5,398 bases of DNA from Natronomonas sp. (GTDB lineage Archaea; Halobacteriota; Halobacteria; Halobacteriales; Haloarculaceae). The position numbers were made by a program, and so were the translations under genes. The notes below the pieces were generated by a model. The model was not told the origin of the DNA. It searched no databases and saw nothing but the letters and a program-made list of their open reading frames with translations. The stretch is taken from positions 1 to 5,398 of the forward strand of contig SLIW01000232.1 in assembly GCA_007135435.1 (NCBI GenBank), in the 5' to 3' direction. Below, piece by piece: positions 1 through 5,398 of the stretch (position 1 is the stretch's first letter; every line of letters starts with the position of its first letter).

Positions 1-197
1 CTATCACCATCCAGAGAGTATCCTGGAAAGATGGACTTACAGAGCCTCAGGACGCCACATAGCAATAGAACTCACCGTACCTCTAGCTGGTTGGGAAGAA
101 CGCTCGAACGGGATCATGGGGCAAGGTACGGCCGAACGAGGGTCCAGGGCGCAGAACTGGACGGACGTGGGTGGGAGAGCTCACGACCGACGCCCCG
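1..197. other. left-edge region, no supported gene, lower GC
   Basis: No gene can be supported here. The first 120 bases are about 51% GC by my count (30/60, then 32/60), while 121-180 is about 68%, like the rest of the window. Plus frame 2 is open from base 2 to a stop at 263-265. Its first 40 or so codons (beginning YHHPESILERW) look protein-like but lack the G/C-ending codon bias of the other genes, and the frame then runs antisense over the end of the neighbouring minus-strand gene as an arginine-rich shadow. It could be the tail of a gene entering from the left, a decayed mobile-element remnant, or chance. Bases 11-28 (tccag ... ctgga) can form a short 5-bp stem. On the minus strand this is the region downstream of the hypothetical gene ending at 198. 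Confidence 0.35.
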
Positions 198-836
198 TCA
201 CAGGAGCCCGACGTCGGTCGCAGCTTCGCCGACGATCTCGATGGTGCCGTCACGGCGGATGGTGACACTGAACCCCTGGAGGTCGAACTCGAAGACGATG
301 TCGCTGCCCGATCCGCCGTCGGTCCTCGACGACTCGTCGACGGCGAACGTGATCGACGTCACCGTCGGGGTCGCCTCGATCAGGGGGTCGATCGTCCCGT
401 CCGAGAGGCCGCTGATCGCCCCCTCGACGGTGAAGGCGATCGCTCCGGGGGTCGCGTCGCTCGATCCGGGGCCGTCGGCCATCGTCGAACGGAGCGTGTC
501 GACGTCCGGAGCGTCGTCCGCGACGATTCCAGACGGCAGGTCCGCCGCGTCGGGCGTCGCCACGCCGACGTCTATCGTCTCGAGCCGGAGCGAGGGCTCC
601 TCCGTGAGGTCGATCTCGATCGTCCGCGACCCGGCGACCGACACACCGATCCGGACCGGCGTGAGGGCGGCTCCCTCGAACTCGCCGAGCAACGTCTCCG
701 TCACCGATAGCACCCCCTCGGCCGCGAACACGAGGCGGCTCGGTGGCTCCGCTTCGATGGTCTGGTCCGTAACCTGGATGCGCTGGTCCTCGTCGATGTT
801 CACGGTGATGCCCGTGGGAGACCCTCGCATGGTCAT
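198..836 (-). CDS. hypothetical acidic beta-rich protein (212 aa)
   Basis: I do not recognise this protein and assign no function. It reads as a real gene: nearly all codons end in G or C, and the product is rich in Asp, Glu, Thr and Val and free of cysteine, as expected of a haloarchaeal cytoplasmic protein. There is no signal peptide or membrane segment. I chose the ATG at 836 (MTMRGSPTG) because the in-frame extension to 935 adds an Arg/Pro-rich stretch unlike the rest; an ATG two codons later (830) is equally possible. Three segments share a pattern of alternating hydrophobic residues around Phe and Gly: RLVFAAEGVLSV (34-45), AIAFTVEGAISGL (132-144) and DIVFEFDLQGFSV (179-191), suggesting a repeated beta-hairpin. 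A Ser/Asp/Pro-rich stretch (about 95-130) may be a flexible linker. The dipeptidase gene lies 162 bases upstream on the same strand. No Shine-Dalgarno is visible, and a TATA-like gtattcg (minus strand, about 881-887) is only a weak promoter candidate. Confidence 0.72.
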   Translation of the reverse strand: MTMRGSPTGITVNIDEDQRIQVTDQTIEAEPPSRLVFAAEGVLSVTETLLGEFEGAALTPVRIGVSVAGSRTIEIDLTEEPSLRLETIDVGVATPDAADLPSGIVADDAPDVDTLRSTMADGPGSSDATPGAIAFTVEGAISGLSDGTIDPLIEATPTVTSITFAVDESSRTDGGSGSDIVFEFDLQGFSVTIRRDGTIEIVGEAATDVGLL

Positions 837-998
837 CGTAGGCGCAGGCCACACGAAACGGTGTTGCCCAAGTCGTGGTCGAATACCCCGACGTGATCGT
901 GGAGGGCGTCGCGTCCTCCATCGATCGGTCCTCACGACACGATAACGCTAGCCGTCTCCCGGCACTCGCCGATAATCCAGCCCCTAACCCATCCGCCC

Positions 999-2069
999 TC
1001 ACTCCCCGAAGACGGCCTCGAAGACTCGCAGGAAGTTCTCGCCGTAGAGCCGTTCGATCTCGCCCTCGGAGAACCCGTGATCCAGAAGCGCCGGTGTCAG
1101 GTTCACGAGCGCCTCGTCGCCCTCCAGTCCCTCGACGTGCTCGAACTCGGGCCGACGCGTCTGCTTCGCCGCCGAGGCGTACTGGAGGGTGTAGTGGAAG
1201 AAGTCGAGCCCCAGCCCGACGTGCTCGACCCCGGCGACGTCGACGGCGTGCGAGACGTGCTCGACGAACGTCTCGAGGGTGGCGTCGCCTCCCAGCATCA
1301 GCGCGACGGCCATCATCCCGACGACGCCGTCGGCGTCGGCGACGGCCCGGAGCTGGTCGTCGGTCAGGTTCCGCGGGTGGTCGTGGACGGCCCGGCAGTT
1401 CGAGTGGGAGGCCACGACCGGGCCGTCCGCGACCTCGAGGACGTCCCAGAACCCCGGCTGGTTCAGGTGCGAGACGTCGACGACCACCCCGAGCTCTCCG
1501 GCGCGTTCGACGGTCTCGACGCCGGCGTCGCTCAGCCCGCCTCCCCTGGCTGGCGCGTCGGCGTCGAGCGGTGCGCCGTCAGCGAGCGCGTTCCGCCGGG
1601 CGTGGGTGAGGGTGACCAGCCGGACGCCGAGGCGGTGGAACGCCCCGAGGAGCGCGGGGTCGTCCTGGATCGGTTCGGCCCCCTCGAGCGCGAGCAGCAG
1701 CGGGACCGTCTCGGCGTCGTCGCCAACGGCACCGACGCCGGCGCCGCCGCCCCGCCGGAGGTCCGCGGCAGTCGTCGCCACCGCGAGCGCAGGGGTCTCC
1801 TCGACCTCACGGTGGAACGCCTCGACGACCCGCAGACACCGGCGGGTGGCCAGCTCGGGGAGGAACTCGTCGTCCAGGTAGACGGCGGCCACGCGGGCGT
1901 CTATGCCGCCTGCGCGCATTTCGGGGAGGAAGTCCGACTCGACGACGCCCGTTCGACCCGCCTCGCGCTCGCGGACGACGCTGTAGAGCATGTCAGAGTG
2001 GGCGTCGAGCAGGAAGGTCCGCTCGTGGAGTGCGGCGGGGTCGGGGTCGGGGTCGCCGTCGTCGGTCAT
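999..2069 (-). CDS. M19 family zinc dipeptidase (membrane/renal dipeptidase family)
   Basis: This 356-residue protein belongs to peptidase family M19, metal-dependent dipeptidases of the amidohydrolase fold that cleave dipeptides, in some members with a D-residue at the C-terminal position. The visible family landmarks are DAHSD (22-26), giving the first-site ligands H24 and D26; E129 in LALEGAE, the metal-bridging glutamate; H201 in VVDVSHLNQPGFWDV and H222 in VVASHSNCRAV, the second-site histidines; RNLTDDQL (233-240), the substrate-loop arginine; D289 in GLGLDF, the catalytic-site aspartate; and the C-terminal LYGENFLRVF signature (341-350). Length is normal for the family. There is no signal peptide, so it is probably cytoplasmic despite the family name. 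The Asp/Pro-rich N-terminus and overall acidity fit a haloarchaeal enzyme. The ATG at 2069 is the natural start, with the conserved core beginning about 20 residues later. No Shine-Dalgarno precedes it, so leaderless translation is likely. Family assignment is firm; substrate is unknown. Confidence 0.93.
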   Translation of the reverse strand: MTDDGDPDPDPAALHERTFLLDAHSDMLYSVVREREAGRTGVVESDFLPEMRAGGIDARVAAVYLDDEFLPELATRRCLRVVEAFHREVEETPALAVATTAADLRRGGGAGVGAVGDDAETVPLLLALEGAEPIQDDPALLGAFHRLGVRLVTLTHARRNALADGAPLDADAPARGGGLSDAGVETVERAGELGVVVDVSHLNQPGFWDVLEVADGPVVASHSNCRAVHDHPRNLTDDQLRAVADADGVVGMMAVALMLGGDATLETFVEHVSHAVDVAGVEHVGLGLDFFHYTLQYASAAKQTRRPEFEHVEGLEGDEALVNLTPALLDHGFSEGEIERLYGENFLRVFEAVFGE

Positions 2070-2094
2070 AGCGTGTCGCTTCCGGCCCTATGGC

Positions 2095-2106
2095 AAGGGT
2101 CTTTCG
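2095..2106 (-). promoter_or_regulatory. candidate promoter of the dipeptidase gene
   Basis: Read on the minus strand, cgaaag (2106-2101) followed by accctt lies 26-37 bases upstream of the ATG at 2069. The cgaaa block resembles the purine-rich TFB-recognition element (BRE) of haloarchaeal promoters, and the distance fits a leaderless transcript. The TATA half is poor, so this is a positional guess. Confidence 0.28.
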
Positions 2107-2228
2107 TCCCGGAGTGGTGGCGGACACCGTCGATTGATTTGGAGGTGGCGGCCGTCGACCGGGGCTGCTCGCCGGACCGCCGTTGTTCGAGGGTGCTCGC
2201 GGGCCCCCACCGGCTGCGGGGTGAACCA

Positions 2229-2261
2229 GTTAACCGTCCCTTTGAAATGACCGCCAGGTGA
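2229..2261 (+). promoter_or_regulatory. candidate promoter and ribosome-binding site of the acyl-CoA ligase
   Basis: Two AT-richer blocks, gttaac (2229-2234) and tttgaaat (2241-2248), interrupt otherwise GC-rich DNA upstream of the ligase. The second is centred about 29 bases before the ATG at 2274, the distance expected for a leaderless transcript. An aggtga (2256-2261) complementary to the archaeal 16S rRNA 3' end sits 3 bases before the GTG at 2265 and 12 bases before the ATG at 2274. Neither spacing is ideal, so the sequence does not decide between leaderless and Shine-Dalgarno-led initiation. Confidence 0.3.
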
Positions 2262-2273
2262 ACTGTGCCACGT

Positions 2274-3884
2274 ATGCACAAGCCACTGCTGGTGACCGAG
2301 TTCCTCGACCGGGCCCGGAATCACTACGCCGACGAGGAGGCGGTGGTCGCGACGACCGGGGAGCGGTACAGCTACGCCGAGTTCGCCGACCGCGTCGACC
2401 GGTTCTCGGTGGCCCTCCAGGAGCGCGGCGTCGGGAAGGGCGACCGGGTGGCGGTCCTGGACCCGAACACCCACTACCACCTGGAGGCGGCCCACGGCGC
2501 GATGCAGATCGGGGCGATCCACACGCCGCTCAACTACCGGCTGACCCCCGACGACTACGCCTACATCCTCGAGGACGCCGGCGTGACGGCCATCTACGCA
2601 GACTACGAGTACGCCGGGAAGGTCGAGGCGATCCGCGAGCAGGTGTCGACCGAGCTGTTCGTCACGAACGACCCCGACGCGGTCGATGGCGAGTGGGACG
2701 ACTTCGAGGCGTGGCTCGACACCGACGGCGCGGTCGACCGCCCCGAGATGAGCGAGGACGAGATCATCACGATCAACTACACCTCCGGGACGACCGGCGA
2801 CCCGAAGGGCGTGATGCGCACCCACCGGTGTGAGACCCTCCACGCGTACCTGACGTCGGTCCACCAGGAGATCCGCGACGACGACGTCTACCTGTGGACG
2901 TTGCCGATGTTCCACGTCAACGGGTGGGGCCACATCTTCGCGGTGACCGGCCTCGGCGCGAAACACGTCTGCACCCGCGGGGTCGACGCCGGGGAGATCT
3001 TCGACGCCATCGCGACCGAGGACGTCTCGTACTTCTGTGCCGCGCCGACCGTGCTCAAGCAGCTCATCAGCTACCACGACGAGCACGAACCGGCGACGGC
3101 CGGTGCGAACGACGTCCGGGTGGCCACCGCGGGGAGCGCGCCGCCGGAGGCGACGATCCGGGCCGTCGAGGACGAGTTCGGCTGGTACCTCAAGCACGTC
3201 TACGGGGCGACCGAGACGGGGCCGCTCGTCACCACCTCCGACGCCCGACGGCACTTCGAGGAGGGCTCGAGCGACCGCTTCGCGGTCAAGAAGAAGCAGG
3301 GGCTGGGCTTCCTCGGCACGGAGGTCCGGGTGGTCGACGAGGACGGCGCGGACGTCCCACGTGACGGCGAGACCATCGGCGAGGTCGTCGTCCGGGGCAA
3401 CCAGGTGATGGAGGGCTACTGGGAGAAACCAGAGGCGACCGAGGAGGCGTTCACCGACCGCGCCGAGGGCTACTACCACCTCGGCGATCTCGCGACCGTC
3501 GACGAGAACGGGATGATCTCCATCCAGGATCGCAAGAAGGACATCATCATCTCCGGCGGCGAGAACATCTCCTCGATCGAGCTCGAGGACACCCTCTTCG
3601 AGCACCCGGAGGTGGCCGACGTGGCGGTCATCCCCGCGCCGAGCGAGGAGTGGGGCGAGACGCCCAAGGCGTTCGTCGTCCCCGAGAGCGGCGACGCCGA
3701 CGCCCCCGGCGTCGACGCCGAGGACCTCGTCGCGTTCACCCGCGAGCACCTCGCCTCCTACAAGACGGTCCGGCGCGTCGAGTTCGTCGAGACGCTCCCG
3801 ACCACGGCGACCGGCAAGGTCCAGAAGTTCGAGCTCCGCGAGCGGGAGTGGGAGGACGAGGGCCGGATGATCGGCGAGGGCTGA
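2274..3884 (+). CDS. AMP-forming acyl-CoA synthetase (fatty-acid--CoA ligase)
   Basis: This enzyme activates a carboxylic acid, probably a medium- or long-chain fatty acid, with ATP to an acyl-adenylate and transfers it to CoA, feeding beta-oxidation or acyl-CoA pools in the cytoplasm. From the ATG at 2274 it is 536 residues, a normal length for the ANL (AMP-binding) superfamily. Visible core motifs are the P-loop YTSGTTGDPKGV (169-180), PMFHVNGWGH (211-220) typical of fatty acyl-CoA synthetases, VYGATETGP (309-317), the A7-type stretch YYHLGDLA (400-407) with D405 for ribose contact, DRKKDIIISGGENISS (419-434) at the hinge between domains, and PTTATGKVQK (509-518) with the catalytic lysine K515. 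The usual Thr of the A7 TGD motif is Leu here (L403). The start could also be GTG at 2265, adding three residues; I prefer ATG because MHKPLLVTEF fits my recollection of haloarchaeal relatives. It is transcribed divergently from the dipeptidase. Chain-length preference cannot be read from the sequence. Confidence 0.94.
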   Translation: MHKPLLVTEFLDRARNHYADEEAVVATTGERYSYAEFADRVDRFSVALQERGVGKGDRVAVLDPNTHYHLEAAHGAMQIGAIHTPLNYRLTPDDYAYILEDAGVTAIYADYEYAGKVEAIREQVSTELFVTNDPDAVDGEWDDFEAWLDTDGAVDRPEMSEDEIITINYTSGTTGDPKGVMRTHRCETLHAYLTSVHQEIRDDDVYLWTLPMFHVNGWGHIFAVTGLGAKHVCTRGVDAGEIFDAIATEDVSYFCAAPTVLKQLISYHDEHEPATAGANDVRVATAGSAPPEATIRAVEDEFGWYLKHVYGATETGPLVTTSDARRHFEEGSSDRFAVKKKQGLGFLGTEVRVVDEDGADVPRDGETIGEVVVRGNQVMEGYWEKPEATEEAFTDRAEGYYHLGDLATVDENGMISIQDRKKDIIISGGENISSIELEDTLFEHPEVADVAVIPAPSEEWGETPKAFVVPESGDADAPGVDAEDLVAFTREHLASYKTVRRVEFVETLPTTATGKVQKFELREREWEDEGRMIGEG

Positions 3885-3894
3885 CGGCCCACGG

Positions 3895-3911
3895 TCGACG
3901 GAAGCCGTCGA
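3895..3911 (+). other. small hairpin just after the ligase stop
   Basis: tcgacgg (3895-3901), loop aag, ccgtcga (3905-3911) forms a perfect 7-bp stem starting 11 bases after the ligase stop codon. There is no T-rich tract after it, and archaeal termination depends mainly on U-runs rather than hairpins, so a terminator role is not supported. It might protect or mark the mRNA 3' end, or be a chance result of high GC. Confidence 0.3.
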
Positions 3912-3950
3912 ATCACTCCCGGTCGAACTCGCCGTCGTGTCCCAGCAATA

Positions 3951-3979
3951 GCCCCGTCCGTGGCGAATCACGGTGGGGC
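3951..3979 (+). other. imperfect GC-rich hairpin in the ligase-ctaB intergenic region
   Basis: gccccgtccgtg (3951-3962) can pair with cacggtggggc (3969-3979) through two perfect 5-bp blocks (gcccc/ggggc and ccgtg/cacgg) separated by a small internal bulge (gt against t), with a 6-base loop gcgaat. It lies 67 bases after the ligase stop and about 140 before ctaB. It could be part of the ligase 3' untranslated region, but no T-run follows it. Confidence 0.35.
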
Positions 3980-4061
3980 GGGCTTACGGTGAATGTGGCT
4001 CACGATCCGGAACGACGCCGGTGGCGGCGAACGGGAACCTCATGCCCCATGCTACATCGCC

Positions 4062-4078
4062 GTCCCACCCGGTGGGAC
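4062..4078. promoter_or_regulatory. 17-base palindrome upstream of the ctaB TATA box (candidate operator)
   Basis: gtcccacc-c-ggtgggac is a perfect inverted repeat with 8-base arms around one central base. It ends 11 bases before the TATA box of ctaB, immediately upstream of where the BRE would lie. That position suits an archaeal transcription-factor site, where a dimeric regulator could activate or repress. No regulator is encoded in the window and I do not recognise the motif, so the role is inferred from symmetry and position. Confidence 0.45.
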
Positions 4079-4089
4079 CAAACGCGAGC

Positions 4090-4096
4090 TATAAAG
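4090..4096 (+). promoter_or_regulatory. TATA box of ctaB
   Basis: tataaag is the clearest TATA box in the window, preceded by a purine-rich aacgcgag that could serve as the BRE. Its centre is 28 bases upstream of the ATG at 4121, so transcription should start at or within a few bases of the start codon. With no Shine-Dalgarno sequence in between, the ctaB mRNA is predicted to be leaderless. Confidence 0.68.
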
Positions 4097-4120
4097 TACC
4101 CCCGTTCCAAGGCTTCGGCA

Positions 4121-5308
4121 ATGGGACGGCAGCTTTCGACCACGACACTGTTGGCGACGGCCGTCGTCGCCGTCTACGTCCTGGTCATCGTGGGGGCGAC
4201 GGCCGCACTCGCCGACGCGGCCGCGGCCTGTTCGGGGTGGCCCACCTGCGGCGGCGACCTGGTCCTCTCCGACCCGGCGGTCGTGGTCGCGGTCTTCCAC
4301 CGGCTGGCGGCGGCTGTGGTCGGCCTGCTCCTCGTCGGCGTCGCCGCGGTCGCCCTCGCCCGGGGCGACCTCCGACGCCGGTCGTGGGTCGCCCTGGTCG
4401 TCGCCCTCCTCCTCTACCCGGTGCAGGCGGCCTTCGGCGCGCTGGTCGCGACCGGCGCCGGGGCGGGCTACTCCGGGCTCCACCTGCTCGTGGCGATGGC
4501 GATCTTCGCCGCCCTGGTGGTCGCGCTCGCCTGGCACCTCGAGGCCGAGACCGGCGCGGACGACGCCCCGGAGTCGCCGCCGGAACCCACCGCCGCCCCC
4601 GGCCTCCCGACTGCGGAGACGGCGCCGGCTCCCGGGTCCCACGCTTCCAGCGACGCTCCAAGCTCCGCCTCCACCGACGCTCCAACCGACACCTCCACCG
4701 ACGCTCCCTCCGTCGCCCCCGGTGGCGGCACCGCGCCGTCCCCGACCGGCCTCGTGCGGGTCTCGGTCACCGCGCGGGCGTACCTCGAGCTGACGAAGCC
4801 ACGGCTGATGTGGCTGCTGTGTCTCGTCGCCGGCGCGGGGATGGCGCTGGCGGGGACGCCGACGATCCGCACCGTCGTGGCCACCCTGGGAGGCGGAGTC
4901 CTGGCGATCGGCGCCGCGGGGACGTTCAACCACGTCTTCGAGCGCGACATCGACCGCCTGATGGAGCGGACCGCCGACCGGCCGGTGGCGACCCACGTGG
5001 TGCCGGTGCGGAACGCGCTGGCGTTCGGCGGCCTGCTGACGGTCGCCTCGCTGGGGGCGTTCCTCACCGTCAACCTGCTCGTCGCGGCGCTCGGCCTCGC
5101 CGCCATCGTCTTCTACAGCGTCGTCTACACCCTCCTCCTGAAGCCGAACACCGTCCAGAACACGGTCATCGGGGGCGCCGCGGGCGCCCTCCCCGCGCTC
5201 ATCGGCTACGCCGCGGTCGCCGAGACCGTCGGCCTCGCCGGGCTCGTCCTCGCCGGCGTCATCTTCCTGTGGACGCCGGCGCACTTCTACAACCTCGCGC
5301 TCGCGTAC
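4121..5308 (+). CDS. ctaB: heme O synthase (protoheme IX farnesyltransferase) with CtaA-like N-terminal domain, 3' truncated
   Basis: CtaB is a membrane UbiA-family prenyltransferase that joins farnesyl diphosphate to protoheme IX, making heme O for heme-copper terminal oxidases. Residues 1-140 form four predicted membrane helices (about 10-30, 53-78, 88-110, 118-139) with CSGWPTC (37-43), H60 in VFHRL and H121 in GLHLL, resembling one half of heme A synthase (CtaA/COX15). A hydrophilic linker (about 141-210) contains 8-residue repeats. The CtaB domain follows: LTKPRLMWLL (224-233), the prenyl-diphosphate/Mg2+ motif NHVFERDIDRLMERTADRP (270-288), YTLLLKPNTVQNTVIGGAAG (336-355) and FLWTPAHFYNLALAY (382-396). 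Haloarchaeal CtaB proteins are known to carry an N-terminal extension. The match ends at Y396, before the second Asp-containing motif. The 30 further open codons to the window end are not CtaB-like; the missing downstream part appears on the opposite strand. The start is fixed by the TATA box and the first helix. Confidence 0.92.
4646..4717 (+). repeat. three tandem 24-base repeats in the ctaB linker
   Basis: Three adjacent 24-base units begin at 4646, 4670 and 4694, each starting tccannnngacgctcc in loose form (tccagcgacgctccaa, tccaccgacgctccaa, tccaccgacgctccct) before diverging. They encode SSDAPSSA, STDAPTDT and STDAPSVA (residues 176-199). They lie in the linker between the CtaA-like and CtaB domains and look like a slippage-expanded, disordered acidic spacer, so copy number is likely to vary between strains. 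Confidence 0.75.
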
Positions 5309-5397
5309 AGCCAGCCGAGGTCGGACAGCGCCGTCAGGCCGGCCGCGCCCAGGAGCGTCGCCCCGAGGTACAGGAGGATGTGCTTCCTGGTCTCGGT
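5302..5397 (-). other. ctaB: inverted fragment of ctaB (downstream part of the same gene) at a fold-back junction
   Basis: Read on the minus strand from 5397 to 5302, the sequence translates without a stop to 32 residues beginning TETRKHILLYLGATL and ending LTALSDLGWLYA. These match the CtaB region that normally follows the second Asp-rich loop: a charged turn (ETRKHI) leading into the next membrane helix. In an intact gene this should lie about 15-20 residues after the HFYNLALAY at which the forward frame ends. The forward frame over the same bases gives an Arg/Ser/Pro-rich peptide foreign to this membrane protein. The junction falls in gcgtac (5303-5308), which fits both the forward codons (Ala-Tyr) and the inverted codons (Tyr-Ala), so it is a microhomology fold-back. 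The cause may be an amplification or assembly chimera or a genuine inversion. Confidence 0.82.
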
Positions 5398-5398
5398 C

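Noticed and set aside
31..945. A 304-residue plus-strand open frame across the hypothetical gene
   Set aside because: It is Ser/Arg/Pro-rich without domain-like structure; the minus-strand frame has the consistent G/C-ending codons and acidic composition.
837..998. A possible alternative N-terminus for the hypothetical protein, in another minus frame starting MEDATPSTITSGYSTTTW near 922
   Set aside because: It reads plausibly for about 30 codons, but it would need a frameshift to join the 198-836 gene, and its own continuation is an Arg/His-rich shadow. No homology can be checked here.
3895..3911. Intrinsic hairpin terminator after the ligase
   Set aside because: The stem is perfect but no T-run follows, and archaea do not rely on bacterial-type hairpin terminators.
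2088..3971. A 627-residue open frame on the minus strand opposite the acyl-CoA ligase
   Set aside because: It is the antisense shadow of a gene with all the adenylation-superfamily motifs. Its Asp/Val/Arg/Leu-rich composition is typical of antisense translation in GC-rich haloarchaeal DNA.
4052..5284. A 410-residue open frame on the minus strand opposite ctaB
   Set aside because: It has an Arg/Asp/Gly/Glu-rich low-complexity composition and runs antisense to the clear CtaB membrane protein.
5309..5398. The open in-frame continuation of ctaB after Y396 as a natural C-terminus
   Set aside because: The 30 residues are Arg/Ser/Pro-rich and lack the second Asp-rich motif and next helix of CtaB, while the opposite strand of the same bases encodes real CtaB sequence.
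1..5398. CRISPR array, tRNA, rRNA, insertion sequence or defence system
   Set aside because: No regularly spaced repeats, cloverleaf-like segment, transposase motifs, terminal inverted repeats or recognisable defence genes were seen on either strand.

Overview
The window looks like chromosomal DNA from a halophilic archaeon (class Halobacteria). The supporting signs are high GC (about 67-70% where I counted, except at the left edge), Asp/Glu-rich proteins, strong preference for G or C at third codon positions, a TATA box about 28 bases upstream of an ATG with no Shine-Dalgarno sequence (leaderless style), and a heme O synthase with the N-terminal membrane extension known from haloarchaea. The genus cannot be told from the sequence.

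Layout, left to right. Bases 1-197 hold no gene I can support; the first 120 bases are only about 51% GC. A hypothetical, cysteine-free, beta-rich acidic protein lies on the minus strand (198-836). Upstream of it on the same strand is a zinc-dependent M19 (renal/membrane dipeptidase family) peptidase (999-2069). A divergent intergenic region of about 200 bases separates it from a plus-strand acyl-CoA synthetase of the AMP-forming adenylation superfamily (2274-3884). The next intergenic region (3885-4120) holds two hairpin-capable sequences, a 17-base palindrome and a clear TATA box. It leads into ctaB (4121 onward), a heme O synthase with a half-size CtaA/COX15-like four-helix domain at its N-terminus and a low-complexity Ser/Thr/Asp/Ala/Pro linker.

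The most notable observation is at the right end. The ctaB frame follows the family up to the conserved HFYNLALAY stretch (codon 396, ending at 5308) and then stops resembling CtaB, although the frame stays open. Read on the opposite strand, bases 5397-5302 encode the CtaB segment that belongs about 15-20 residues further downstream. The sequence therefore folds back on itself inside ctaB at a short shared sequence (gcgtac, 5303-5308). This is the classic form of a template-switch or whole-genome-amplification chimera, or of an assembly error at a contig end. A true small inversion disrupting ctaB is less likely but possible.

The genes do not form an obvious pathway. The hypothetical protein and dipeptidase share a strand but have a 162-base gap; the ligase and ctaB each appear to have their own promoter. 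Functionally the window covers peptide turnover, fatty-acid activation and cofactor synthesis for heme-copper terminal oxidases. I see no CRISPR array, tRNA, rRNA, insertion sequence or defence system, and no convincing undescribed system.
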